This document shows positions 1-4,689 of a stretch of 5,527 bases of DNA, piece after piece. Where the stretch lies: assembly GCA_905198825.1 (NCBI GenBank), contig CAJKEF010000096.1, positions 1 through 5,527 of the forward strand, written 5' to 3'. The DNA comes from an uncultured Collinsella sp. (lineage in GTDB: Bacteria > Actinomycetota > Coriobacteriia > Coriobacteriales > Coriobacteriaceae). Both the position numbers and the translations under genes were made by a program. How positions within the stretch are numbered: the stretch's first letter is position 1; every line of letters begins with the position of its first letter. Below the pieces are notes generated by a model. That model did not search any database. It saw only the letters and a list, made by a program, of their open reading frames with translations, and was not told the origin of the DNA.

Positions 1-2
1 CG

Positions 3-1010
3 TCATATGAGCGGACGAGTCCTAGCGATCGCGATGCGGTGCCCGGCGCGGTCGCAGGCGATCTTGACGAGGCCCTGGTCGACCGCACGATAGAGCGTGC
101 TTTCTCGCTGACACCCCGGGCAATGCGCGGCGCGCCGGACAAGAAAACGAAGCTGGAGCGCCTGAATTTCCTCGACTCCCAGGGCAATGTTACTAAGGCC
201 GGGCTCCTGGCCGCGGGTGCCTATCCTCAGCAGTTCTATCCTAAGCTCTTTATCGATGTGGCGGTCTATGCCGGAACGCAGAAGGGCGCGGCGGGATCGT
301 TGAGGTTCATGGACCGTACGATCTGCGAGGGAACGATGGGCGAAATGATCTCGGATGCCGTCGCGGCAGTCGCCAAGAATTTGCGGCGAACCTCGATGAT
401 CCAAGGCGTCTCGCGTGTCGACTCGCTGGAGATTCCCGAGGAGGTCCTGCGCGAAGCGATCGCCAACGCCGTAATCCACCGAGAATACGGAGATCGGTTC
501 TGTGGGCAGTCGATCGCTGTTGACGTCTTTGATGACCGTATCGAAGTGACGAACCCCGGCGGCCTATACGGAGGAAAGACTCGCGAGAACCTGTTTGACG
601 GCAGCTCCCGATGCCGTAACGCGACGCTTGTGAAGCTCATGTCGATTGTCCCGCTGCCGGATGGCGCAGGTTCGCCGGTTGAGGGCAATGGCTCGGGCAT
701 CCCGATGATGATCGATGCCATGCGCGCGCATGGTCTGGCCGAGCCCCTGTTCTGCCCGGGATTCGATCGGTTCAAGGTCGTACTTTACCGTTCAAAGATC
801 GAGCCGGTCGATCATGGCGGGGGCTTAATTGTGACGGCACTCAAACACTACGGCGAGCTGGGGACGCGTGAGCTGGCAGAACGCACGGGGCTTACAATTT
901 CCCAGGTTAGGTCGCGCGTCAACGCGCTCATTGCTCAAGGCGAGCTTGAGCCCACGGCGCCGGCGACGAGCCGCAACCGCAAGTATCGACTGTCGGAGCG
1001 CGTGGGATAG
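3..1010 (+). CDS. RecG/Schlafen-like ATP-binding transcriptional regulator (AlbA_2/HATPase_c_4/wHTH), 5'-truncated
   Basis: The reading frame is open to the left window edge, so the gene begins outside; 335 codons and a TAG stop are visible. A GTG at 39 is probably internal, because the codons before it (YERTSPSDRDAV) look like the end of an AlbA_2 (Schlafen-like) domain, which usually closes with a Y-x-R-x-G/S-S motif. Next comes the linker typical of the family (LNFLDSQGNVTKAGLL, about 159-206). A GHKL-type ATP-binding domain follows: the N box is NAVIHREY (465-488), then NPGG (552-563), an RN motif (about 615-620) and GNGSGI (684-701). The C-terminus (about 828-992) is a winged helix: TRELAERTGLTISQVRSRVNALIAQGEL. 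Members are annotated as ATP-binding proteins, putative transcriptional regulators or RecG-like proteins and normally have about 450-550 residues, so roughly the first third is missing. No helicase motor is present. They occur often in accessory and defence regions; the cellular role is mostly undetermined. No same-strand partner follows closely. Confidence 0.88.
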   Translation, partial: SYERTSPSDRDAVPGAVAGDLDEALVDRTIERAFSLTPRAMRGAPDKKTKLERLNFLDSQGNVTKAGLLAAGAYPQQFYPKLFIDVAVYAGTQKGAAGSLRFMDRTICEGTMGEMISDAVAAVAKNLRRTSMIQGVSRVDSLEIPEEVLREAIANAVIHREYGDRFCGQSIAVDVFDDRIEVTNPGGLYGGKTRENLFDGSSRCRNATLVKLMSIVPLPDGAGSPVEGNGSGIPMMIDAMRAHGLAEPLFCPGFDRFKVVLYRSKIEPVDHGGGLIVTALKHYGELGTRELAERTGLTISQVRSRVNALIAQGELEPTAPATSRNRKYRLSERVG

Positions 1011-1019
1011 ATGCGTTAG

Positions 1020-1060
1020 TGGACGAGGCGACCCAATAATCGACCCTCGATTGGCGTCCA
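1020..1060. other. Imperfect hairpin between convergent genes
   Basis: The gap between the ATP-binding regulator and the 163-residue protein holds a nested inverted repeat. The arms are TGGACG (1020-1025), CC (1033-1034) and AATCGA (1038-1043), with loop CCC, then TCGATT (1047-1052), GG (1053-1054) and CGTCCA (1055-1060). This gives 14 base pairs interrupted by a 7-nt and a 3-nt bulge on the left arm. No run of T follows on either strand, so it is not a standard intrinsic terminator. It could act as a transcription barrier or mRNA 3'-end stabiliser for the convergent genes. The structure is seen; the function is not known. Confidence 0.4.
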
Positions 1061-1110
1061 TTAAGGTAAAGCGGTTGTTGCTCAGTCGACGGTGATGCTG
1101 AAGACTCGGC

Positions 1111-1602
1111 TTACGCCGGCATGGCCCCGAACCCGTCCATCAAGAACAGCCTAAGAACCAGCTTGATGACATATCCCGGTTTGACTTCTGCCGCGTCAAA
1201 GACGTGGCGCTCGGCGAGCTCGCTGCAGTATGCATAGATGTCGCGGATAAGGTCCGCGCCCGAAAGCGTAAACATGTAGCCTGCGTCCGAAAGCGCATTG
1301 GGCGCGGCGGGCAATTTGGTCATGCGACAAAAGGTCAACAGGTCGGGCGCCATAGCGTCCTGGTAGCCAAGATGGCTGCCGTCTTCTTGTGCGGCGAGTT
1401 CCAGCTGGCGTACTCGATTCAGCGCCGCTGCCAGCACAAAGCTCGGTGTGGGAGCATTGACGTCCTCCGTGCTCGCCACAAGCCTGCCCGCCGCCTGCGT
1501 GACAAGCCAGGCGACCTCGCGCTGGCAGCGCACGGCCTTGCGCGTAACCGGCTTGATGGACGAAGAAGAAACGCTCCCCTTAGGCGGATTCGAGGCAGCC
1601 AT
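1111..1602 (-). CDS. Hypothetical protein, 163 aa, no recognised domain
   Basis: I do not recognise this protein. The ATG at 1602 is supported by a strong Shine-Dalgarno sequence (GGGAGGG at 1607-1613 on the plus map) four bases upstream, and a TATACT -10 box lies about 60 bp upstream. The N-terminus is Ser/Lys/Arg-rich (about residues 1-25) and probably disordered. The rest looks helical and soluble, with no transmembrane segment, signal peptide or paired-cysteine motif. Blocks that could be conserved are CQREVAWLVTQAAGRL (about 26-41), FVLAAALNRVRQLELAAQE (about 55-73), LSGADLIRDIYAYCSELAERHVF (about 113-135) and a hydrophobic tail YVIKLVLRLFLMDGFGAMPA. Spacing to both neighbours shows it is a single-gene unit, divergent from the HNH gene and convergent with the ATP-binding regulator. 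The basic N-terminus and helical body would suit a small nucleic-acid-associated or structural protein, but nothing in the sequence decides this. Confidence 0.72.
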   Translation of the reverse strand: MAASNPPKGSVSSSSIKPVTRKAVRCQREVAWLVTQAAGRLVASTEDVNAPTPSFVLAAALNRVRQLELAAQEDGSHLGYQDAMAPDLLTFCRMTKLPAAPNALSDAGYMFTLSGADLIRDIYAYCSELAERHVFDAAEVKPGYVIKLVLRLFLMDGFGAMPA

Positions 1603-1606
1603 AAGA

Positions 1607-1613
1607 CCCTCCC
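1607..1613 (-). promoter_or_regulatory. Ribosome binding site of the 163-aa hypothetical protein
   Basis: On the minus strand GGGAGGG lies four bases before the ATG at 1602. It is close to the anti-Shine-Dalgarno complement and fixes the start. Confidence 0.7.
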
Positions 1614-1659
1614 ATGAACGACCCGGCCCAACAAGCCCGGATGAAACACGTGCTACATC

Positions 1660-1691
1660 AGTATACAGGGAAGTGGGGTAGCGGGGTACAA
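1660..1691 (-). promoter_or_regulatory. Candidate promoter of the 163-aa hypothetical protein, with TACCCC direct repeat
   Basis: On the minus strand a TATACT hexamer (1660-1665) is a good -10 box, giving a start near 1653 and a leader of about 50 nt. The -35 side is poor. The only TTG-type hexamer, TTGTAC (1686-1691), is 20 bp away rather than 17. Two copies of TACCCC, eight bases apart (1675-1680 and 1683-1688), occupy the -35 region and could bind an activator or repressor. The -10 is seen; the regulation is inferred. Confidence 0.35.
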
Positions 1692-1750
1692 GCGCGCCAG
1701 CGGCAAACCGAGAGCATCAACGATGTGCCGATCGCGGAATGAGACCTCGT

Positions 1751-1776
1751 AATAATTGACTCTCGGCCATATTATT
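1751..1776. promoter_or_regulatory. AATAAT/ATTATT inverted repeat upstream of the HNH gene
   Basis: AATAAT (1751-1756) and ATTATT (1771-1776) form a 6-bp inverted repeat with a 14-bp spacer about 45 bp before the HNH start, in an otherwise GC-richer region. TATTAT (1770-1775) could serve as a -10 box, but no good -35 lies 16-18 bp before it; TTGACT at 1756 is only 8 bp away. It may be an operator-promoter overlap. Weakly supported. Confidence 0.25.
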
Positions 1777-1817
1777 GAGGGGCATGACTCGCGTTCGTAT
1801 GGTTGTAGGTGCTGGCG

Positions 1818-2900
1818 ATGAACGACATTGACCTTGCTGTTCCGTTGATGGATGGACCAAGCTATGACCGCGCCTGCAGTCTCGTGCCTTCCGAATACGT
1901 TGAGGCATGGGAGTGGTTTCTGGGTGAGGAACAGCGCGGCGGCGTTTGGACCAGCCTTCCGCACCACACCAAGGAAGATAGCCCTCAGTATCAGTATCGT
2001 TTGAGAATTGGCTCGGACTTCTTTCCCGTAACGCGGGATTCAGGGATCTTCTGGCCGGGCCAGGATCGGGTGAAGCAAGATTCCAATAAGATCTTTGCGC
2101 TTTCGGTCCATAACTCTAAAAAGAGCTTCTACACCGATGTGCCTCCGCTCTATTTGGATGACGGTACGTGGGTCATTAAGTATTCGGTCCAAGCGCCAGG
2201 CGCCGTTGGTTCTCGAGACCAGAATTACAACCGTAAAATGCTCAACTGCATGGAATGTGGCGTTCCAGTCGGAGTCATATTTGCAACCGAGGTGGGCTAC
2301 AAGGTGCTCGGCCTTGCGTTTGTTGAACGGTTCGAGCCCGAAAACGGATGGTTTGTTCTGCACGGTCCTGTTCATAAAGGCGGACCGGACCCTCGTTTTG
2401 CGCCCGACATGAGTTATCTGAAGCACATGCCCGTCGATATTGAGTTTGCCGGACAGGGTACGACCGACGACGAAAAGGTCCGCTATGCGTTAAGGCGCGA
2501 GCGATTGGGGCAGCAATGGTTCCGCAAGCAGCTCGTTGCCGCCTATGATGGCCGTTGCGCGGTGTCGGACTGCGGCGTCAGCGAAGCTCTGGAAGCTGCA
2601 CATATCGAGAATTACTCGGGACCCAAATCGCAGGTTGCCAGCAACGGCATTCTGCTTCGGCGCGATCTTCATTCCCTATTTGATGCTCACCTGATTTCGT
2701 TTGAGCCTGTTTGCGGCGAATATCGGCTGTGCGGATCGTACCTGCTGGATAAGACCGACTACGTTTCCTTTGCGGGTGCGACGCTAAGGCAGCCGAATGA
2801 GCGTCAGTGGCGACCCAATACGGTGTTTCTTGAGGCCCATCGCATTGAGTTCGATCGCTCGGAAAAGAAGCGTGAAAAGGCGGGGCTTCTGCCGTATTAG
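1818..2900 (+). CDS. HNH endonuclease (HNH_2-type) with large N-terminal putative modified-base-recognition region
   Basis: The C-terminal part carries a beta-beta-alpha-metal HNH nuclease module. Residues (from the ATG at 1818) are C247 and C252 of CAVSDC, H262 in AAHIENY (expected catalytic or metal-binding His), N276 in NGILLRRD and H285 in LHSLFD (last H of HNH). This NGILLRxDLHxLFD pattern is typical of PF13391-like restriction-type HNH proteins. The roughly 215 residues before it include an IKYSVQAPG...QNYNRKML stretch and GVPVGVIFATEVGYKVLGLAFVERF (about 120-172). This resembles the SRA/PUA-like or DUF3427-like modules that precede HNH domains in modification-dependent restriction enzymes; that assignment is an inference from a partial match. 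The start is ATG 1818 with AGGTG (1807-1811) six bases before it; an in-frame GTG at 1809 would add three residues. There is no signal peptide or membrane segment. The zinc-ribbon gene follows 122 bp downstream in the same direction. The gene looks less GC-rich than the transporter at the right end, in keeping with horizontal acquisition. Likely role: cutting foreign or modified DNA. Confidence 0.88.
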   Translation: MNDIDLAVPLMDGPSYDRACSLVPSEYVEAWEWFLGEEQRGGVWTSLPHHTKEDSPQYQYRLRIGSDFFPVTRDSGIFWPGQDRVKQDSNKIFALSVHNSKKSFYTDVPPLYLDDGTWVIKYSVQAPGAVGSRDQNYNRKMLNCMECGVPVGVIFATEVGYKVLGLAFVERFEPENGWFVLHGPVHKGGPDPRFAPDMSYLKHMPVDIEFAGQGTTDDEKVRYALRRERLGQQWFRKQLVAAYDGRCAVSDCGVSEALEAAHIENYSGPKSQVASNGILLRRDLHSLFDAHLISFEPVCGEYRLCGSYLLDKTDYVSFAGATLRQPNERQWRPNTVFLEAHRIEFDRSEKKREKAGLLPY

Positions 2901-3010
2901 CGTATTTGGCTTTGGCATTCTTTGACGATCGTGTTGTTTGATCGGATCGCGTGGCGATGCAATCTCGCGCACGCCTGCCGGTGCATGCTCTTCCTGTTTT
3001 GTATAGCGAG

Positions 3011-3017
3011 AGGGGAG
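3011..3017 (+). promoter_or_regulatory. Ribosome binding site of the zinc-ribbon protein
   Basis: AGGGGAG sits five bases before ATG 3023. It favours this start over an in-frame GTG at 2951, which lacks a comparable site and would add an unlikely 24-residue Arg/Pro/Leu-containing leader. Confidence 0.7.
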
Positions 3018-3022
3018 CGTGT

Positions 3023-3307
3023 ATGAGCTGGCGAAGCGATATTGCGATGGGGAAGTACGGAAAACTGCCGTGTGCCCTTATAGACAACAATATGTTTCCG
3101 AGCGTAGAGGTTGATTGCGGGCCGTTTGTCGTCACCTGCCCTTGCTGCGGCTCGCAAATACCGTGTCTTGACATTCGGTTCATCGATGCGCGTGACAGAC
3201 TCAGCGACGAAGTGAGAAAACAGACAGGCGTTCATATGCCGGTGTATCCGGAGAAATGCCCTGTTTGTGGCTTCGATATCGTGTACGACGCCGGCGACGA
3301 GGGATAG
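3023..3307 (+). CDS. Small zinc-ribbon protein, 94 aa, unknown function
   Basis: The protein has two paired-cysteine knuckles: C39-P-C-C42 (in TCPCCGSQIPC) and C79-P-V-C82 (in KCPVCGFDIVY). They are about 36 residues apart, an arrangement that normally binds one zinc ion as a ribbon. Extra cysteines occur at 17, 32, 41 and 48. The segment between the knuckles is charged and probably helical (about 54-69). The N-terminus holds MGKYGKLPCALIDNNMFPSVEV, and the tail is acidic (DAGDEG). There is no membrane segment or signal. It follows the HNH endonuclease on the same strand after 122 bp with no clear terminator between them, so co-transcription is possible but not shown. It converges with the DUF5710 gene, whose end is 37 bp away. 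I do not recognise the family. Zinc ribbons of this size often act as nucleic-acid- or protein-binding adaptors; whether it works with the nuclease is a guess. Confidence 0.75.
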   Translation: MSWRSDIAMGKYGKLPCALIDNNMFPSVEVDCGPFVVTCPCCGSQIPCLDIRFIDARDRLSDEVRKQTGVHMPVYPEKCPVCGFDIVYDAGDEG

Positions 3308-3344
3308 GTGATGCGGAGGAGTTGGCTGTGAGTGTCTTTTGCCT

Positions 3345-4031
3345 CTACAAATAAATCCCCTCACCGAGTTGCTTGTGGAACTCGGCGTGATGGTCGCGTG
3401 CCCAGGTAAAGAGCGCCTGGTCAAAGTCGGTACGCGTGGCCGGGACGCCAAAGACGCCGGCAACTTCGACGCGTATAAACTCCAGTGCCGGCAGCTTGTT
3501 GATGGCAGTGAGGGCAAACGGGGACGAGGGCTCCTCGAACAGATAGCTGCTGCCTTGCAGCGCGTCGCAACTGGTGCACGTGTTGCCGAGCGACGGGGCT
3601 TTGGAGGCTCGCGCGCCTACGGGCTTGTAGCCGCAGCGCTTATGAAGGTAGTCGCGGATCTCGCCCGGCACGCAGCCAAGAGCGGGCACGATGGCGAGTG
3701 CGTTGGCGTTGGCCGTGTCGATGGCAATGTGCCCGGCTTCGTTGGGCGCGTGCGCGATGACGATGCTCTCGTCGTTATCGGTTCGATAGGGAATGCCAAA
3801 GGCCGCGACCGAGGTCTCTTTGTGACACTTCCAGCACTCGCGCTTGCCCAGTACTAGATATATATACGGCGCCGAGGGGTCGGATCGGTCAACACCGGGC
3901 AGCCACTCGGCAAAGGGCTCGGGGTTGACGCCGCTGGGTACATACCAGATCTTCTTGGTCCGGTCCCATTTGGCGCCCAGCGCCTTGGCTTCTTCTTTGT
4001 GCGAAAAGGGGACATCGAGCTCGGTGCGCAT
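3345..4031 (-). CDS. DUF5710 domain-containing protein with two CxxC zinc motifs, 228 aa
   Basis: The N-terminal 45 residues match the DUF5710 pattern: LDVPFSHKEEAKALGAKWD, then K-x-W-Y-V-P-x-G and PFAEWL. In other proteins this small domain often accompanies DNA primase, toprim or mobile-element functions; its activity is not established. The rest contains CWKC (C66, C69) followed by HKETSVAAFGI, and CTSC (C152, C155) followed by DALQGSSYLFEEPSSPF. Together they look like a split four-cysteine zinc site characteristic of a family of DUF5710 proteins. There are no membrane segments. The frame stays open for 91 more codons upstream (to 4304), but that stretch is low-complexity Pro/Thr/Ser and would run into the tRNA terminator. 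The ATG at 4031 has AAGGAG five bases before it and begins exactly at the domain, so I use it. It is a single gene convergent with the zinc-ribbon gene, with the tRNA gene upstream on the same strand but separated by a terminator. Confidence 0.85.
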   Translation of the reverse strand: MRTELDVPFSHKEEAKALGAKWDRTKKIWYVPSGVNPEPFAEWLPGVDRSDPSAPYIYLVLGKRECWKCHKETSVAAFGIPYRTDNDESIVIAHAPNEAGHIAIDTANANALAIVPALGCVPGEIRDYLHKRCGYKPVGARASKAPSLGNTCTSCDALQGSSYLFEEPSSPFALTAINKLPALEFIRVEVAGVFGVPATRTDFDQALFTWARDHHAEFHKQLGEGIYL

Positions 4032-4036
4032 GGCGG

Positions 4037-4042
4037 CTCCTT
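4037..4042 (-). promoter_or_regulatory. Ribosome binding site of the DUF5710 protein
   Basis: On the minus strand AAGGAG lies five bases upstream of ATG 4031. It is a near-perfect site that decides against the longer open frame starting at 4304. Confidence 0.8.
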
Positions 4043-4280
4043 GGTGCTGCGGGTGCAAGTGGCTCAAGGATACCGCAGGGCGCAGACATCGCGGCGTTTT
4101 GCCGAGAAGCTGCGGCTCAGATGGGTTCGAGACGCGTTGGTCTCGGCCTCGGTGGCTATTGGGGTGGTTTTGATTGACTGCGGGGTCAGCCGGGATAGGC
4201 GCTTGGGTCGCTGACGCGGTTTTGCGCATGGGCGGGGTGGTTGTTTGGGCGGTTGGAGCTACCAGCTGATTTGGCGACAT
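4043..4280. other. Non-coding gap upstream of the DUF5710 gene; GTCAGC/GCTGAC inverted repeat only
   Basis: This stretch between the DUF5710 gene and the tRNA terminator contains no gene I can support. Open frames crossing it on both strands are low-complexity and lack ribosome sites. One inverted repeat is visible: GTCAGC (4185-4190) and GCTGAC (4210-4215) with a 19-bp spacer. No convincing -35/-10 pair for the DUF5710 gene was found; a TATCCT on the minus strand shortly upstream of the ribosome site has no matching -35. Confidence 0.3.
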
Positions 4281-4317
4281 AAAACAAAACAGCCCAGAGG
4301 ACATAGCCTCTGAGCTG
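4281..4317 (-). terminator. Rho-independent terminator of tRNA-Val
   Basis: Read on the minus strand, an 11-bp stem pairs CAGCTCAGAGG with CCTCTGGGCTG, with one G-T wobble and otherwise complete pairing. The loop is six bases (CTATGT), and TTTTGTTTT (4281-4289) follows immediately. It starts eight bases after the CCA end of the tRNA. This is a strong intrinsic terminator that separates the tRNA from the DUF5710 gene. Confidence 0.92.
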
Positions 4318-4325
4318 CGAACATT

Positions 4326-4400
4326 TGGTGGGCGTTAGAAGATTTGAACTTCTGACCTCTTCCGTGTCAGGGAAGCGCTCTCCCCCTGAGCTAAACGCCC
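4326..4400 (-). tRNA. tRNA-Val (anticodon GAC)
   Basis: The 75-nt minus-strand sequence folds into a complete cloverleaf. The acceptor stem is GGGCGTT/AACGCCC. The D stem is GCTC/GAGC with loop AGGGGGA. The anticodon stem is CTTCC/GGAAG with loop CTGACAC, giving anticodon GAC, which reads GUC and GUU valine codons. The five-base variable loop is AGGTC, and the T stem is AGAAG/CTTCT with loop TTCAAAT. The discriminator base is A73, and the CCA end is encoded (4326-4328). All stems pair without mismatch, so the gene should be functional. It is a single tRNA gene with its own promoter and terminator. Confidence 0.97.
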
Positions 4401-4429
4401 GATCAAGGGTGCGCAAGCGCGCAAGGGAT

Positions 4430-4474
4430 AATATAACGGAGCCTGAACTCGGTGGCAAGAACATTTTTAAAAAT
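4430..4474 (-). promoter_or_regulatory. Promoter of tRNA-Val with AT-rich UP-like element
   Basis: On the minus strand the -35 box TTGCCA (4453-4458) and the -10 box TATATT (4430-4435) are separated by exactly 17 bp, predicting a start near 4423 and a leader of about 23 nt. Directly upstream of the -35, at 4463-4474, lies the perfect 12-bp palindrome ATTTTTAAAAAT. It sits where an UP element would contact the RNA polymerase alpha subunits. That fits strong stable-RNA expression. The boxes are seen; UP function is inferred. Confidence 0.75.
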
Positions 4475-4678
4475 CGCTTACATTGTGGAATTCGGGGGCT
4501 TTGTCGTATCCATTTCAAAAGAGCCTGCTGCCGCGATTTGGCTGTCGCATAATGCAAGGCCATTGCGGTATCGGGCTATGGAAAGACGCCTGCGGAATTG
4601 TCCTACCGATAAACGGACAAGCCTCCAGCTGGTGACTTCGCCGTGGTAAGGTAAGCCGAATTGTTTCCAGGCTGTTTC
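4475..4678. other. Non-coding leader region before the transporter gene
   Basis: This lies between the divergent tRNA promoter and the transporter. A 65-codon open frame on the plus strand (GTG 4452 to 4649) overlaps the tRNA promoter and has no convincing ribosome site or recognisable motif, so it is not called. CATAAT at 4548-4553 could be a -10 box for the transporter, but no good -35 precedes it. Short complementary pieces TTGTCC and GGACAA near 4600-4620 could pair with an 11-nt loop; no terminator or riboswitch is evident. Confidence 0.3.
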
Positions 4679-4685
4679 GGGGGAG
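4679..4685 (+). promoter_or_regulatory. Ribosome binding site of the EamA transporter
   Basis: GGGGGAG lies four bases before ATG 4690. The internal ATG codons at 4741 and 4846 have no comparable site, so the long N-terminal extension appears to be translated. Confidence 0.65.
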
Positions 4686-4689
4686 TGGA

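Noticed and set aside
1448..1681. Plus-strand frame covering the start and promoter of the 163-aa gene
   Set aside because: It is antisense to a gene with a strong ribosome site, and no motif is seen.
1756..1775. TTGACT and TATTAT as a sigma-70 promoter for the HNH gene
   Set aside because: The spacer is only 8 bp, far below the 16-18 bp needed.
2578..3183. 201-codon minus-strand frame opposite the HNH and zinc-ribbon genes
   Set aside because: It lies antisense to two genes with clear domain motifs. Its translation is Arg/Ser/Pro-rich without motifs, as expected of a shadow frame.
2897..3517. 206-codon minus-strand frame across the zinc-ribbon gene
   Set aside because: It overlaps the zinc-ribbon gene and the end of the DUF5710 gene, and its composition is that of an antisense frame.
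3339..3857. 172-codon plus-strand frame opposite the DUF5710 gene
   Set aside because: The minus strand carries the recognisable DUF5710 and CxxC motifs. The plus frame is Gly/Arg/Ala-rich and lacks a proper start site.
4032..4304. N-terminal extension of the DUF5710 protein (91 extra codons)
   Set aside because: The sequence is low-complexity Pro/Thr/Ser, would begin within the tRNA terminator, and has no ribosome site. AAGGAG before ATG 4031 fits the domain start.
4326..4400. tRNA-Val as an attachment site of an integrated element covering the left 4 kb
   Set aside because: I found no second copy of the tRNA 3' end in the window and no integrase gene. The native-looking terminator follows the tRNA directly, which argues against a junction at this exact point.
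4452..4649. 65-codon plus-strand frame between the tRNA and the transporter
   Set aside because: It overlaps the tRNA promoter, has no convincing ribosome site and shows no recognisable motif.
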